A stretch of DNA of 64,000 nt from Microbacterium hominis NBRC 15708 (GTDB lineage Bacteria > Actinomycetota > Actinomycetes > Actinomycetales > Microbacteriaceae). Position 1 is the stretch's first letter; every line of letters begins with the position of its first letter. A model generated the notes under the pieces. It was not told the DNA's origin. It did not search any database and saw nothing but the letters and a program-made list of their open reading frames with translations. A program made the position numbers and the translations under genes. Positions 63,632-64,000 of this stretch are shown here, in pieces. The stretch lies in assembly GCF_001592125.1 (NCBI RefSeq), contig NZ_BCWI01000004.1, positions 1 to 64,000 on the forward strand, written 5' to 3'.

Positions 63632-64000
63632 CTATGCCTTCGCGGATCGGCGAGCACGCCTGTACACGGCTACAGCAAGCAGTACCGCCAAGGCGACTGC
63701 CGCCCCGACAAGGGTGTCGATGAGGCGAGTTCCCGTAGACGCGGCGAGTTGACCGGGCATGCCCCCGGAAACCAACAGCAGCGCCATGGGGGTCACGAGC
63801 ATCAGAGCCAGCATGAGGTTCCGCCGCAAGAAGAGCACGAACCCGAAGACCAGCACACCGACAACCGCAATGAGGAGAAAGCCCTCCGGCGCCCACACGA
63901 GGAAGAGCAGCGCGATACCCGCGCCCACGGTCGTGCCGACGACACGTTGGGTCAGACGGACGGTACCGGCATAGAGGTCGGAGTCCTTCTGGAGAATGCC
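63632..64000 (-). CDS. FUSC-like membrane protein, C-terminal part (cut by window end)
   Basis: The last 123 codons of a gene running in from the right. QRVVGTTVGAGIALLF is the conserved motif of fusaric-acid-resistance/aromatic-acid-exporter type proteins, followed by three hydrophobic segments (LLIAVVGVLVFGFVLFL, LMLALMLVTPMALLLVS, LIDTLVGAAVALAVLLAVAV) and a basic tail. Function of the full protein is unknown from this part. Confidence 0.75.
   Translation of the reverse strand, partial: GILQKDSDLYAGTVRLTQRVVGTTVGAGIALLFLVWAPEGFLLIAVVGVLVFGFVLFLRRNLMLALMLVTPMALLLVSGGMPGQLAASTGTRLIDTLVGAAVALAVLLAVAVYRRARRSAKA

Overview
The window is high-GC actinobacterial chromosome, most likely Microbacterium or a close relative in Microbacteriaceae. 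The basis is very high GC, GTG starts and 4-base ATGA/GTGA overlaps throughout, the recurring GATGCC/GCATCC codon context, DUF3180 and DUF4192 genes, and the linkages hpt-ftsH-folE-folP-folB-folK, lysS, clpC and radA. This is inference from gene content; no 16S rRNA gene is present.

Layout. 1-9.3 kb: large secreted proteins (PKD-repeat, beta-helix, and propeller/LamG/PKD), three of which share a homologous ~200-residue module, plus a CDP-alcohol phosphatidyltransferase. 9.3-15.9 kb: a tightly overlapping minus-strand exopolysaccharide operon (glycosyl-phosphate transferase, two glycosyltransferases, Gfo/Idh oxidoreductase, an unrecognised protein, a lipoprotein) leading into the PKD/LamG protein. 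16.2-20.1 kb: carboxylesterase, a decayed inulin fructotransferase pseudogene, GNAT and methyltransferase genes. 20.3-23.7 kb: a small, visibly more A/T-rich island flanked by a duplicated 3' half of tRNA-Phe; it carries a DUF262 + HEPN pair and a Doc/Fic protein with an extra C-terminal domain, so it looks like a defence or toxin-antitoxin cargo. 23.7-24.0 kb: tRNA-Glu, -Asp and -Phe.

24.3-38.1 kb is core: M23 peptidase, pyrophosphatase, tilS, hpt, ftsH, the folate operon, two bacterial PH-domain membrane proteins, a DUF2520 protein and lysS. 38.2-41.6 kb: an IclR regulator divergent from a PTS-type dihydroxyacetone kinase operon (dhaK-dhaL-dhaM/HPr) with a clear promoter and candidate operator. 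41.6-48.2 kb: DUF4192 protein, cardiolipin synthase, lipoprotein, clpC. 48.5-53.2 kb: a permuted ATP-grasp/alpha-E, transglutaminase-like and C26 hydrolase operon, with an ArgA-like acetyltransferase opposite. 54.0-54.2 kb: a probable 6C-type small RNA. 55.0-59.6 kb: radA, L-lactate dehydrogenase, a DUF899 protein, an MFS exporter. 59.8-64 kb: tRNA-Ser, then alpha/beta hydrolase, DUF1275 protein, oxalate decarboxylase and the end of an FUSC-type membrane protein.

A dispersed repeat with core TTTCGACTCGCT...CTCAACGACCGG occurs about two dozen times, mostly just after stop codons. Five copies are translated in frame inside a PH-domain gene. Several genes have a -10-like hexamer only 6-9 bases before the start codon, which suggests leaderless mRNAs.
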